Below the pieces are notes generated by a model, which was given only the letters and a program-made list of their open reading frames with translations, was not told the DNA's origin and did not search any database. A stretch of 6,054 nt of DNA from Planctomycetota bacterium (GTDB lineage Bacteria > Planctomycetota > UBA1135 > GCA-002686595). The stretch is taken from assembly GCA_027623615.1 (NCBI GenBank), contig JAQBVH010000225.1, forward strand, positions 1 to 6,054. Direction: 5' to 3'. Below are positions 1-5,864 of the stretch, in pieces. Made by a program: the position numbers and the translations under genes. The stretch's first letter is position 1. Each line of letters starts with the position of its first letter.

Positions 1-2409
1 CGTCGGGTCGACCTCGGCGGTCGCGTTGACCGTCTCGTTGGTCTTCACGAAGGCGTCGTCGACCGAGAGGGTCAGGGTCGCGTCGGGGGTGGTGTCGTCG
101 AGGATGGCGTAGATCGTGACCGCCATCTTGACCACGTTGCCGTTGGCGCTGTCCGGATAGGTCTTCCAGCGCCAGGGGCCCGCGAGGGGGTTGTCGATGA
201 TGCGGATCTCGGTGTTGTCGACCGTGCTCTGCTGGGCGAACCAGTCACCCGTGTTGCCGGCGCCGGTGTCGACCGGATCCTGGTCGAGCCAGAGGTCGTA
301 GTCGTTGACGAGGGCCTGGGAGGCACCCGCCGAGCACTGCTCCTCGACGTAGCGCATCACCGCCACGAGGCGGGTGGTGCCGGCAGCGACGGTGAAGTCG
401 CTGAAGAACCAGTTGGCGTTGGTCTGGTCGAAGTTCCAGTTGCCGATGTAGGCGAAGTCCGAAGTGGTGTAGTGGGACTTGTAGGAGTTCAGGCGGCCGG
501 CGCCGTACTGATCCAGGTGCGCGTTCGACGGACTCGACAGCGACTGATCGTCGTCGGTGATGGCCGTGGCCATCAGCATCGAGGCCAGCAGCGCCGGCTG
601 GTAGCGGGTCCACGAGTAGTGGTCGCACAGGGTCGCCGCGGCGGCGGCCACGTGCGGGGTGGCCATCGAGGTGCCGGAGTAGTTGGCGTAGCCGGTGTTG
701 TTGTTGGCCAGCGTGCTGCGGATCATGCGCCCGGGGGCGGTCAGGTTCGGCTTCCAGCGGTTGTCGCCGCAGGGGCCGCGGCTGGAGCTGGTCCACAGGT
801 TGCCCGGATCCCCGACGGTGCCGCTGATGTAGTCGACGATGCTGCCGACCGAGAGCACGTTCTTGGCGCTGCCCTCGATGCGGCAGGTGCCGGCGCCCGA
901 GCCCTCGTTGCCCGTGGCGAAGACATAGAGCTGGTCGTCGTCGTAGGTCGTGTCGTCCAGGGTGCGGCAGTTGGCCTCGGAGCCGATCGGCGAACCCGCG
1001 AGGGAGTAGCCCCACGAGTTCGAGACCACCATGGGCTTGGCGGTGGTGTTCGTGCCGTCGTTGTAGCTGCCGTCGAAGATGTCGGTCGCGACCTGGATGT
1101 TGCCGTTGAGGCAGCTACCGGGCGAGAAGCCACGGAAGTTGAAGTAGCGGCTCGTGCCGCCCCAGCTGGCCAGACCGGGCGCGTTGCCCAGGTGGTCGGA
1201 CTCGGCGACGCCGCGCCCGAGGATCGTGCCGGAGCAGTGGGTGCCGTGGCCGTTGCCGCCACCCCCGACGTCATCGTTCCACGGATCGTCGCCGCTGCAG
1301 GACCAGCCGACACCCCAGATGGAGAGGTCGGCGTGCGAGTTCTCGACGCCGCTGTCGATGATGCCGACGATCGCGACCTGGTTGGTGTCGCCGTCGTAGG
1401 TCGACCGGACGCGGTCGGACATGATCATGGCCGTCGACTCGTCGTGGGGCGCGGGGGCCGCGCTGACCGGCGCCGCCAAGGTCGGCTCGAGGACGGGCTC
1501 GACGAAGAGCACGAAGTCCAACGCCGCCAGGGTCGAGATCTGGTCCTCGGTGATGCGCACCTGGAAGGCGTTGATCTCGTGATCGTAGTGTTCGATCTGG
1601 ACGCCCTGCGCGAGGAGCGCAGCGTGCTGCCAGCCGTTCGACTGCCAGAGCAGCGGGCGTTGGCTGTCGTCACCGGCGTACTGGCGGCCCGGCTCGAGCA
1701 CGTCGACGCGACCGATCGGGGGGGCGATCGAGGCGGCGTTCAGGTCCGACTCCCAGACCGAGACCCAGAAGGGCATCAGCTCGCCGGGGCCAGCCTCGTT
1801 GGTCAGCTCCGGGCTCCAGGGGGAGACCTTCTGCCACTGCTGCGGGACGCCGACCCACTGCACGAACGGCAGGGTCGAGACCTCGCTGATCGCTCCCGCA
1901 GGGATGGCGACCTTGACGGTGTAGTGCGGGTGGAAGCCCAGCACGCGGCAGCCGGCCGCGGTGAGCTGGTCGAGGCGCGCCTCGGTCATGCGCTTGGAGA
2001 ACATGACGCTTGCGTAGGTGAACTCACCGGGGCGTCCGTCGACGCGGCCCTCGAGGTTCTGGACGAGCTGCGGGTCGACCAACTCGCCCTCGGGGGGGAA
2101 GTAGGGCCCGGCAGCGAAGCCGAGGAAGAAGGGGTTGCCGGTCGCCGGCGAGACGACCACGTCGCCTCCGGGGCCAGGCTCCACGATGGCGGGGACGGGC
2201 AGCGGAACTCCGTCGCCCTGGTTCGCCATCAGGCCCTTGGAAGCCTCGAACCAGGGAGCGTCGGTTTCACCGGAGCGCTCGTCCTCCTGAACGGGTCCGA
2301 CCGAGATCTGGTCCGGGGTGAAGACGCGCTCTTGCGGGACCGTCGCTTCCCCGTCATCGGGGAACGACAGGCCGAGGAGCGGCACAGCGATCGAGAGAGA
2401 AAGCAACAT
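1..2409 (-). CDS. Secreted subtilisin-like serine protease (S8, KP-43-like), 3' end cut by window
   Basis: This is a peptidase S8 that probably acts outside the cytoplasm, cleaving proteins with a Ser-His-Asp triad. The frame is open for 803 codons and runs off the left edge. Catalytic Asp352 lies in GIIDSGVENSHADL, His388 in GHGTHCSGT, the oxyanion Asn501 in FATGNEG, and Ser581 in SGTSMATPHVAA; all are intact. SSSRGPCGDNRWKPNLTAPG precedes the Ser block. Residues 1-17 are hydrophobic and signal-peptide-like but lack a basic n-region. Residues 130-198 and 258-310 are two related propeptide-like units. The catalytic domain spans about 340-642. It is followed by a jelly roll (about 655-770) with LVNDYDLWLD (700-709) and DNTEIRI (731-737), matching the LVNDLDL and NNVE landmarks of KP-43-type proteases. 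From about 770 another beta domain seems to begin. Several cysteines in the mature part could form disulfides. The start at 2409 is forced: an in-frame TGA lies at 2544-2542 with no ATG, GTG or TTG between. No Shine-Dalgarno is visible. The natural substrate is unknown. Confidence 0.95.
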   Translation of the reverse strand, partial: MLLSLSIAVPLLGLSFPDDGEATVPQERVFTPDQISVGPVQEDERSGETDAPWFEASKGLMANQGDGVPLPVPAIVEPGPGGDVVVSPATGNPFFLGFAAGPYFPPEGELVDPQLVQNLEGRVDGRPGEFTYASVMFSKRMTEARLDQLTAAGCRVLGFHPHYTVKVAIPAGAISEVSTLPFVQWVGVPQQWQKVSPWSPELTNEAGPGELMPFWVSVWESDLNAASIAPPIGRVDVLEPGRQYAGDDSQRPLLWQSNGWQHAALLAQGVQIEHYDHEINAFQVRITEDQISTLAALDFVLFVEPVLEPTLAAPVSAAPAPHDESTAMIMSDRVRSTYDGDTNQVAIVGIIDSGVENSHADLSIWGVGWSCSGDDPWNDDVGGGGNGHGTHCSGTILGRGVAESDHLGNAPGLASWGGTSRYFNFRGFSPGSCLNGNIQVATDIFDGSYNDGTNTTAKPMVVSNSWGYSLAGSPIGSEANCRTLDDTTYDDDQLYVFATGNEGSGAGTCRIEGSAKNVLSVGSIVDYISGTVGDPGNLWTSSSRGPCGDNRWKPNLTAPGRMIRSTLANNNTGYANYSGTSMATPHVAAAAATLCDHYSWTRYQPALLASMLMATAITDDDQSLSSPSNAHLDQYGAGRLNSYKSHYTTSDFAYIGNWNFDQTNANWFFSDFTVAAGTTRLVAVMRYVEEQCSAGASQALVNDYDLWLDQDPVDTGAGNTGDWFAQQSTVDNTEIRIIDNPLAGPWRWKTYPDSANGNVVKMAVTIYAILDDTTPDATLTLSVDDAFVKTNETVNATAEVDPT

Positions 2410-2503
2410 GGTTGTAAGTTGGCAGGTTGGCGCCCGGATGGGACGCCGGGGACTCGCCCGTCGTTCGGCCGCCGGGTTCCACGCCCGGTGTGCCGTCTGT
2501 GGA

Positions 2504-2521
2504 TCAGTCCCGTGGGATTGA
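2504..2521. promoter_or_regulatory. Near-perfect 18-bp palindrome, candidate operator
   Basis: TCAGTCCC (2504-2511) and GGGATTGA (2514-2521) are inverted copies with one mismatch around a GT centre. The two-base centre makes a tight RNA hairpin unlikely but suits a dimeric DNA-binding protein. It lies about 95-112 nt upstream of the subtilase ATG, a plausible place for an operator. No regulator gene is nearby and no second copy was noticed in the window, so the function is inference. Confidence 0.3.
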
Positions 2522-2566
2522 GGTAGGAGCGAAGGGACAGGTCAGAGGGTGTTGGTACCAGCGCCG

Positions 2567-2585
2567 CTGCCACCTTCGGTGGCAG
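2567..2585. repeat. Perfect 8-bp inverted repeat with 3-nt loop
   Basis: CTGCCACC (2567-2574) and GGTGGCAG (2578-2585) pair perfectly around TTC on the plus strand (GAA on the minus strand). The stem is strong and GC-rich. No T-run follows it on either strand, so it does not look like a standard intrinsic terminator. It lies 158 nt upstream of the subtilase start and 274 nt past the stop of the preceding gene. It could be a leader hairpin, a 3'-end stabiliser or a factor-dependent termination element. Confidence 0.4.
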
Positions 2586-2782
2586 GACCAGTGGCCTTGG
2601 ACCGCCTGGTTCAAGACCGGATCACTCGCTGATGGGCGGAGGGGCGCAGGATCAACATGCCCCTCCCACTGGAGGAGACGCGTTCTTTCGGCATTTTCTT
2701 GCGTCTTTTTGCGTGCCGCCAGGGCTCAGCGATCGCGCCATGGTCTGGCCGACGCTGGGGGTGATCCCTAGCGAGCCCCGGC

Positions 2783-2806
2783 TGGGGTGGGTTGTGAATC
2801 ACCCCA
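2783..2806. repeat. 7-bp hairpin downstream of the 2859-3902 gene
   Basis: TGGGGTG (2783-2789) pairs perfectly with CACCCCA (2800-2806), leaving a 10-nt loop. It begins 53 nt after the TGA of the carboxypeptidase-regulatory-like gene. No T-tract follows on the minus strand, so I call it only a possible transcript-end structure. Confidence 0.25.
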
Positions 2807-2858
2807 CGGATCGCGCGCGCCTCAGCCTGCCCACGGATCCTGGCAAAATTCTGTCGGT

Positions 2859-3902
2859 TCAGCGCGCGCGCAGTCTCGCGTACCCCGCTGCAGCCATCAG
2901 GTCGGCGACCGTCGCCTGGAGGGCGCTCGCAACCGGTGAGGCGGGGAGCTGCACCTCGCGGTCCAGCGGGCCCAGAACTCGCATCACGTCGAACAGGCCC
3001 GCGAAGCCCCGGCGCCTCTTCAGCGCGGCGAAGGCCTCCTCTCGGCCCGCCGCCAGGAGGTGCTCGACCGCACCGGGACCGCCCTCCGTCAAGAGCGCGG
3101 CGACCCGCTCGGTCAAGGCCTCCAGCCGCTCGGGGGGAGCGTGGATCGCGTCGCTCCACCCGCCGACCAGGTTCGTGTCCCGGCGGGTCGTCTGACCTGG
3201 CTCGACCTCGAACGTGTCGGCCCCGAAGCAGGGGTTGCAGTCGTTGGCGAAGAGCGTGAAGTGCAGAGCGCCCTCCGGCACGCCCCGGACCCGGGTCCTG
3301 CCGCCTGCGAGCCGCGACCAGCCGATCGCCTGCTGGGCGAACGGCCCGGCCCACCCCAAGGGACCCAGCACGGGGTCGGCGGTGGGCGCGCCGCGGCTGA
3401 GGAAGAGGTACCAGTCATCGTTGCTGGCGCCTCGGTCGTACACGAGGGTGCCGCTGCCCAAAGGCGCGCAGGTGATCCGCGTGGCGCGCTCGGCCTCGAC
3501 CGCCACGTCGTCCGCGAGCCCACGCAAGTGGACCTCGCGTCCGTGCTTCGCGAGGGGACCCTCGACGCCTCGCCCGCCAGGGAACGACTGGGCGACCACC
3601 CGGTAGCGACCGACCCGCACGCCGTCGAAGCTGAAGCGCCCTGCGTCGTCGGAGATCGCGAACCACCAGTCCTCGAGGGCGGGGTGACCCTCCTCGGGGT
3701 CGTGGCGCAGGAAGGGACGCTGGCTCTCGGGCCCGAGGGGCAGCCCGCTGGCACGGTCACAGAGCACCGCGAAGGCGCCCGCGACGGGTGCGCCAGCTTG
3801 ATCGTGGACGAACCCCGCGATCGTGCCTGTCGGTGGGGCGATCCCCGGCGGATCTTGCGCCAGCGGCGCGAGGGTCAGGGCGAGCAGCGGGGTCCAGGGC
3901 AT
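2859..3902 (-). CDS. Predicted secreted protein with carboxypeptidase-regulatory-like domain
   Basis: This 347-residue protein has a short hydrophobic N-terminus (residues 3-15, PWTPLLALTLAPLA) that resembles a signal peptide, so export is likely. Residues about 25-108 have the CarboxypepD_reg/Cna-B-like beta-sandwich pattern: GTIAGFVHDQAGAPVAGAFA, then DDAGRFSFDGVRVGRYRV. A roughly 35-residue insertion (about 50-82) separates the strands. A second beta-rich part (about 135-245) carries the cysteine pair NDCNPCF (C222 and C225), with further cysteines at 48 and 145. The C-terminal third (about 256-345) looks helical and charged. I see no catalytic motif; such domains usually mediate binding or stability, so the function is unknown. 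The ATG at 3902 is preceded by GAGGGG (3919-3914) with an 11-nt spacer, a weak ribosome site. It lies 77 nt downstream of cheB on the same strand, so it may be cotranscribed, but its extracytoplasmic character suggests an unrelated role. Confidence 0.85.
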   Translation of the reverse strand: MPWTPLLALTLAPLAQDPPGIAPPTGTIAGFVHDQAGAPVAGAFAVLCDRASGLPLGPESQRPFLRHDPEEGHPALEDWWFAISDDAGRFSFDGVRVGRYRVVAQSFPGGRGVEGPLAKHGREVHLRGLADDVAVEAERATRITCAPLGSGTLVYDRGASNDDWYLFLSRGAPTADPVLGPLGWAGPFAQQAIGWSRLAGGRTRVRGVPEGALHFTLFANDCNPCFGADTFEVEPGQTTRRDTNLVGGWSDAIHAPPERLEALTERVAALLTEGGPGAVEHLLAAGREEAFAALKRRRGFAGLFDVMRVLGPLDREVQLPASPVASALQATVADLMAAAGYARLRAR

Positions 3903-3979
3903 GCTGCGAGCATCCCCTCAGGTCCAGCGAGTCGCCAGCCTCCCTGGGTGATCGTCGCGATCGGCCCGGCGAATCGACG

Positions 3980-5038
3980 TCAGCTTGCCCGGCGACTGCG
4001 GTGGCGGTCCTGGACGAAGGCCACGATCTTGGGCGGGATCCCGCTCAAGGGGACGACCTCGTCGACGCTGCCGCGCTCGATCGCCTCGCGGGGCATGCCG
4101 AACACTACACAGGACTGTTCATCCTGAGCGATCGTGTAGCCACCCGCGTCGCGGATGGTCCCGAGGCCCGTTGCGCCGTCGTCCCCCATCCCGGTCAGGA
4201 TGACGCCCATGGCGTCCGCGCCAGCGACGCGCCCGCAGGACTGGAACAGGACCTCGACCGACGGGCGGTGCCGGCAGACCTTGGGGCTCTGACCAACGTC
4301 CACCCGGTAAGCGCCGGGCACTCCGGCCAGCTTCACGTGGAAATCGCCGGGCGCGATCAGCGCCAGACCGGGTCGGACCAGGTCGCCGTGCCTGGCCTCC
4401 CGGACCTCGAACACACACTCACTGTTGAGACGATCGGAGAACGAGGCCGTGAACACGGGGGGCATGTGCTGGACGATCACGATGCCTGGGAGGTTGCCCG
4501 GAAGGGATCCCAGGATCCGCCGCAGGGCCTCGGTGCCGCCGGTCGAGGCGCCGATCGCGATCACCTTCGGCGTCCCGGACTCGACGCCGCGATCGTTGGC
4601 GACCCTGGTCAGCGGGGCGTCCGAAGCTGGGCGCGAGGCGCCGAGGTCGGCCAGGGCTGCGCCGCGGATGTCGTGCAGCAGGTCTGCGATCAGCTGCTCG
4701 ATGGGGTACGCAGCGCTGGGCTTGGGCAGCACGTTGAAGGCCCCGGCCTCGAGGCAGCGGAGCGCCAGGTCCCCGCCCTTGGGCGTCATCGAGCTGACGA
4801 CGATCGTCGGAGTCGGGCGCTGGTCCATGATGCGCCGCAGGAACGTCAAGCCGTCCATGAGCGGCATCTCCATGTCCAGCAGGATCACGTCCGGATCGTG
4901 CCGGACGATCATGTCCCGCGCGACGAACGGGTCCTGCGCGGTGGCGACGACTTCGATGCCCTCGGCCTGCCCGAGGATGGATCGCAGCCGGGCTCGGACG
5001 ACCGGAGAGTCGTCGACGATGAGGACTCTGACGGTCAT
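3980..5038 (-). CDS. cheB: Chemotaxis response regulator protein-glutamate methylesterase CheB
   Basis: CheB hydrolyses glutamyl methyl esters on chemoreceptors, and often deamidates receptor glutamines, resetting receptor sensitivity; phosphorylation by CheA activates it. The 352-residue protein has the family's normal length and layout. The N-terminal receiver (1-122) has acidic residues D9 and D10, phosphoacceptor D55 in LLDMEMPLMDG, S82/S83 in VVSSMT, and K106 in LPKP. A linker of about 30 residues leads to the methylesterase domain (about 157-345), with catalytic S165 in GASTGG, H191 in VQHMP and D287 in LTGMGDDGA; CRHRPSVEVLF is also typical. All catalytic and phosphorylation residues are present. 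I chose the ATG at 5038 because MTVRVLIVDD is the canonical CheB start; a longer frame to 5101 would add 21 unrelated residues lying over cheX. The ATG overlaps the cheX TGA (ATGA), indicating translational coupling. No cheR or receptor gene is in view, so the target receptors are unknown. Confidence 0.96.
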   Translation of the reverse strand: MTVRVLIVDDSPVVRARLRSILGQAEGIEVVATAQDPFVARDMIVRHDPDVILLDMEMPLMDGLTFLRRIMDQRPTPTIVVSSMTPKGGDLALRCLEAGAFNVLPKPSAAYPIEQLIADLLHDIRGAALADLGASRPASDAPLTRVANDRGVESGTPKVIAIGASTGGTEALRRILGSLPGNLPGIVIVQHMPPVFTASFSDRLNSECVFEVREARHGDLVRPGLALIAPGDFHVKLAGVPGAYRVDVGQSPKVCRHRPSVEVLFQSCGRVAGADAMGVILTGMGDDGATGLGTIRDAGGYTIAQDEQSCVVFGMPREAIERGSVDEVVPLSGIPPKIVAFVQDRHRSRRAS

Positions 5039-5469
5039 GCCTTCCGCGCCTGGTAGTGAATTTGGATCGACCCAAAGTCGGAGAAGAGGTGGGCAGTGCA
5101 AGCGTCCGCGGCGGGCTCCGGGATGGCCTCGACCGAGCTCGGCAGGCCAAGCTGGATCGGGCTCGTGCGGGCTCCGAGCAGGCTGATCACCTCGCCGGCG
5201 ACCATGTTGGCGAGCTCGGAGAGCGCCTCGATACCCTCTGTCGTGCTGACCTGCTCCAGGTCGACACCCAGCAGGTTCGAGGCCAGCTCACGGACGAAGC
5301 CCTGGTCGGCGCTGAGGAAGATGTCACCAGAGGACCCGTCGCCGTCGAAGGAGATTCGGGCGTGGTGGTCGTGCTGGTCGGTCTCCCCGCCGGGCTCGAC
5401 GTAGACGAAGGCGCTGCGCTCGAGAGCGCGGGAGACGATCTCCTCGAGGTGCTTGGCGTTGATGTCCAT
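5035..5469 (-). CDS. cheX: CheX/CheC-family chemotaxis phosphatase
   Basis: CheX-family proteins dephosphorylate CheY-P, ending the signal. This 144-residue protein has the family's usual size (about 150) and the signature helix ALSELANMVAGEV: E85 and N88 form the E-x2-N pair that in CheC, CheX and FliY positions the attacking water. The D/S expected four residues before the Glu is E81 here. GDIFLSAD (48-55), followed by a helix with LASNLLG (62-68), fits the family's beta-alpha pattern, and DFGSIQIHYQARKA ends the protein. Only one E-x2-N motif is visible, as in CheX rather than two-site CheC. The ATG shares one base with the TGA of the CheY-like gene upstream (TGATG), and the TGA overlaps the cheB ATG, so all three are likely made in linked amounts. 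The natural substrate is probably the neighbouring receiver protein, possibly also the CheB receiver. The family call is strong; substrate specificity is inference. Confidence 0.85.
   Translation of the reverse strand: MDINAKHLEEIVSRALERSAFVYVEPGGETDQHDHHARISFDGDGSSGDIFLSADQGFVRELASNLLGVDLEQVSTTEGIEALSELANMVAGEVISLLGARTSPIQLGLPSSVEAIPEPAADACTAHLFSDFGSIQIHYQARKA
5040..5045 (-). promoter_or_regulatory. Possible ribosome binding site of cheB
   Basis: GGAAGG on the minus strand lies inside the cheX 3' end, only one base before the cheB ATG. The spacing is shorter than usual, so initiation may depend mainly on coupling to cheX termination at the ATGA overlap. Confidence 0.35.
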
Positions 5470-5852
5470 CAGGAGGCCTTCCCAAGCGTGTGTCCAGCGA
5501 GCTCGCGGAGGTCCTCTGGCATGAACGGCTTGTGCAGGATGCCTGAGATGCCGAGGCGACTCAGCCGCATCAGACGGCCCACGTTGCTCTCGGTTGTCAC
5601 GAGGACGACGTCGATCGACGAGAAGCGGCGATCGTCCTTCATGCGCTCGAGGAACTCCTCACCGTCCATGACCGGCATGTTCAGATCCAGCAGGACCAAG
5701 GACACGGCCTGGACCTCCAGGGCGTCCAGCCCCTCCTGGCCGTTGCCGGCCTCGAACACATTGTGATCTTCGAGTCCGATCTGGATCAGCGCGCGCCGCA
5801 TGGACCGGCGCAGGATGGGGGAGTCATCGATGATGAGGACCTTGTCGTTCAT
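5469..5852 (-). CDS. Single-domain CheY-like response regulator
   Basis: This is a 127-residue stand-alone receiver domain with no output domain, so it should act by protein contact in the cytoplasm. It has the acidic pair D9/D10 in LIIDDSP, phosphoacceptor D56 in LVLLDLNMPVMDG, the switch Thr T86 in LVTTES, and K108 in HKPF, all at standard positions; length matches CheY (about 128). The residue matching the CheY Tyr106 switch is I105 (GILHKPF), so the classical Tyr/Thr coupling is altered and FliM binding cannot be assumed. The gene starts 12 nt after the HDOD-like gene and its TGA overlaps the cheX ATG by one base, which suggests that CheX is its dedicated phosphatase. No Shine-Dalgarno is clear before its ATG. 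The phosphodonor kinase is not in the window. It could be a flagellar CheY or a regulator of another pathway; the sequence alone does not decide. Confidence 0.92.
   Translation of the reverse strand: MNDKVLIIDDSPILRRSMRRALIQIGLEDHNVFEAGNGQEGLDALEVQAVSLVLLDLNMPVMDGEEFLERMKDDRRFSSIDVVLVTTESNVGRLMRLSRLGISGILHKPFMPEDLRELAGHTLGKAS
5477..5482 (-). promoter_or_regulatory. Ribosome binding site of cheX
   Basis: GGAAGG on the minus strand lies within the last codons of the CheY-like gene, 7 nt before the cheX ATG at 5469. Its spacing is good, and it supports the chosen cheX start alongside the TGATG stop-start junction. Confidence 0.55.
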
Positions 5853-5864
5853 GGTGGGAGGCGG

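Larger units (their letters stand above)
2410..2858. other. 449 nt intergenic region with no supported gene
   Basis: This stretch lies between the stop of the carboxypeptidase-regulatory-like gene and the start of the subtilase. I found no convincing coding frame in it on either strand: the open frames that enter it are extensions of antisense or off-frame readings of the neighbouring genes and match no family. It holds a near-palindrome at 2504-2521, a perfect 8-bp hairpin at 2567-2585, a weaker dyad at 2472-2488, a 7-bp hairpin at 2783-2806, a 10-bp direct repeat (CCCACGGATC at 2803-2812 and 2830-2839), and a T-rich cluster on the plus strand at 2683-2710. It probably contains the 3' end of the upstream transcript and the promoter and leader of the subtilase. 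I cannot place a -35/-10 pair with confidence. Confidence 0.7.

Noticed and set aside
472..2526. 684-codon plus-strand open frame, the longest complete one in the window
   Set aside because: It is the exact codon complement of the subtilase frame, has a biased Val/Ala/Gly/Arg/Asp composition and shows no recognisable domain. The minus-strand frame carries all four catalytic residues of a subtilase in order.
2567..2585. Intrinsic terminator for the upstream gene
   Set aside because: The stem is perfect but no T-run follows on either strand, and it sits 274 nt past the stop codon.
2803..2839. Direct repeat CCCACGGATC, two copies 27 nt apart
   Set aside because: Only two 10-bp copies with no flanking similarity; this is not enough for an array, attachment site or iteron set.
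2410..2858. tRNA, riboswitch or CRISPR in the intergenic region
   Set aside because: I could not form a cloverleaf or a recognisable riboswitch core, and there are no regularly spaced repeats.
2611..3354. 247-codon minus-strand open frame reaching into the intergenic region
   Set aside because: It overlaps the carboxypeptidase-regulatory-like gene in another frame, is Arg/Gly/Pro-rich throughout, and its tail beyond that gene matches no family.
3950..3962. Inverted repeat GATCG-TCG-CGATC between cheB and the next gene
   Set aside because: A 5-bp stem with a CG-rich core is expected by chance in this base composition, and it has no T-tract or conserved context.
3788..5056. 422-codon plus-strand open frame
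   Set aside because: It is the codon complement of cheB, which has every conserved CheB residue; the antisense product has no family pattern.
5039..5101. 21-residue N-terminal extension of CheB
   Set aside because: It lies over the cheX 3' end in another frame, and the receiver domain begins normally at MTVRVLIVDD with an ATGA coupling to cheX.
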